The translations under genes were made by a program, and so were the position numbers. Shown here in pieces: positions 5,209-5,351 of a stretch of 5,351 nucleotides of DNA (its first letter is position 1; each line of letters begins with the position of its first letter). The notes under the pieces are model-generated. The model was not told the origin of the DNA, ran no database searches, and saw nothing but the letters and a program-made list of their open reading frames with translations. The stretch spans positions 1 through 5,351 of the forward strand of contig JAISUA010000004.1 of assembly GCA_031272305.1 (NCBI GenBank), written 5' to 3'. Source of the DNA: Clostridioides sp. GTDB taxonomy: Bacteria; Bacillota; Clostridia; Peptostreptococcales; Peptostreptococcaceae.

Positions 5209-5351
5209 ATTTTCCACCTTTTCTTTTGTATAAAATTTCTTTTGATAAACTTATTTTTTATTAAGAATTCAATATTTCAAATAGATTGTTTTTTTATTTA
5301 ACCATATATTTTCAAACATATGTCTTTTAAATTCATTTTTTTAAATTCATA
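5209..5351. other. A/T-rich region upstream of dut, with a short direct repeat at the edge
   Basis: No gene is visible. The dut ribosome binding site AAGGTGG occupies 5214-5220. A weak promoter candidate on the minus strand is TTGAAT (5270-5275) followed after 17 nt by TTTATC, but the -10 match is poor and I do not list it separately. At the right edge TTTTAAATTCAT occurs at 5325-5336 and again at 5339-5350, a 14-nt period; it may continue beyond the window. Confidence 0.5.

Noticed and set aside
5003..5233. Plus-strand open frame over dut
   Set aside because: It is antisense to a complete dUTPase with all five motifs, so it is a shadow frame.
1..5351. CRISPR array, insertion sequence, tRNA or a novel multi-gene defence system
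   Set aside because: No regularly spaced repeats with unique spacers, no transposase or terminal inverted repeats and no tRNA-like sequence were found; all genes belong to well-known housekeeping or metabolic families.

Overview
This is an AT-rich window with the coding style of an anaerobic low-GC Gram-positive (class Clostridia). It has strong AGGAGG-type ribosome binding sites, A/T-ending codons, nearly pure A/T intergenic DNA, and a ferredoxin-dependent indolepyruvate oxidoreductase typical of amino-acid-fermenting anaerobes. A relative of Peptostreptococcaceae would fit, but the sequence alone does not settle the family. All five genes lie on the minus strand, so transcription runs from high to low coordinates.

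In transcription order: about 140 bp of upstream DNA (5209-5351) precedes dut (dUTPase, 4774-5208). Then come a TtcA-family PP-loop tRNA thiolation protein (3816-4694), a stand-alone DEDDh 3'-5' exonuclease resembling the PolC/DnaQ proofreading domain (3235-3741), and a membrane-anchored GT51 peptidoglycan glycosyltransferase without a transpeptidase domain (2217-3077). These four have gaps of 79, 74 and 157 bp with no convincing terminator between them, so they may be co-transcribed. The set mixes nucleotide-pool hygiene, tRNA modification, 3'-5' exonucleolysis and cell-wall synthesis; I see no single pathway uniting it. A Rho-independent terminator (1953-1984) closes the unit about 230 nt after the last stop codon. 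After a 671-bp A/T-rich gap comes iorA (1-1545), which has its own candidate promoter and runs off the window's left edge before its C-terminal ferredoxin domain. iorB would be expected further along the same strand, outside the window.

Three start codons should be shorter than the longest reading frame, judged by ribosome binding sites: glycosyltransferase at 3077, ttcA at 4694, dut at 5208.

I found no mobile element, CRISPR array, RNA gene or evident novel system. The most distinctive feature is a set of short repeats that copy gene 3' ends. A 40-bp tandem duplication covers the end of dut, and its non-coding copy differs only by four transitions toward A/T. A 27-nt-period echo covers the end of the glycosyltransferase gene. 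A weaker dispersed pair links the end of the exonuclease gene to the gap upstream of it. A second point of interest is that the glycosyltransferase carries Asp where GT51 enzymes normally have their second catalytic Glu.
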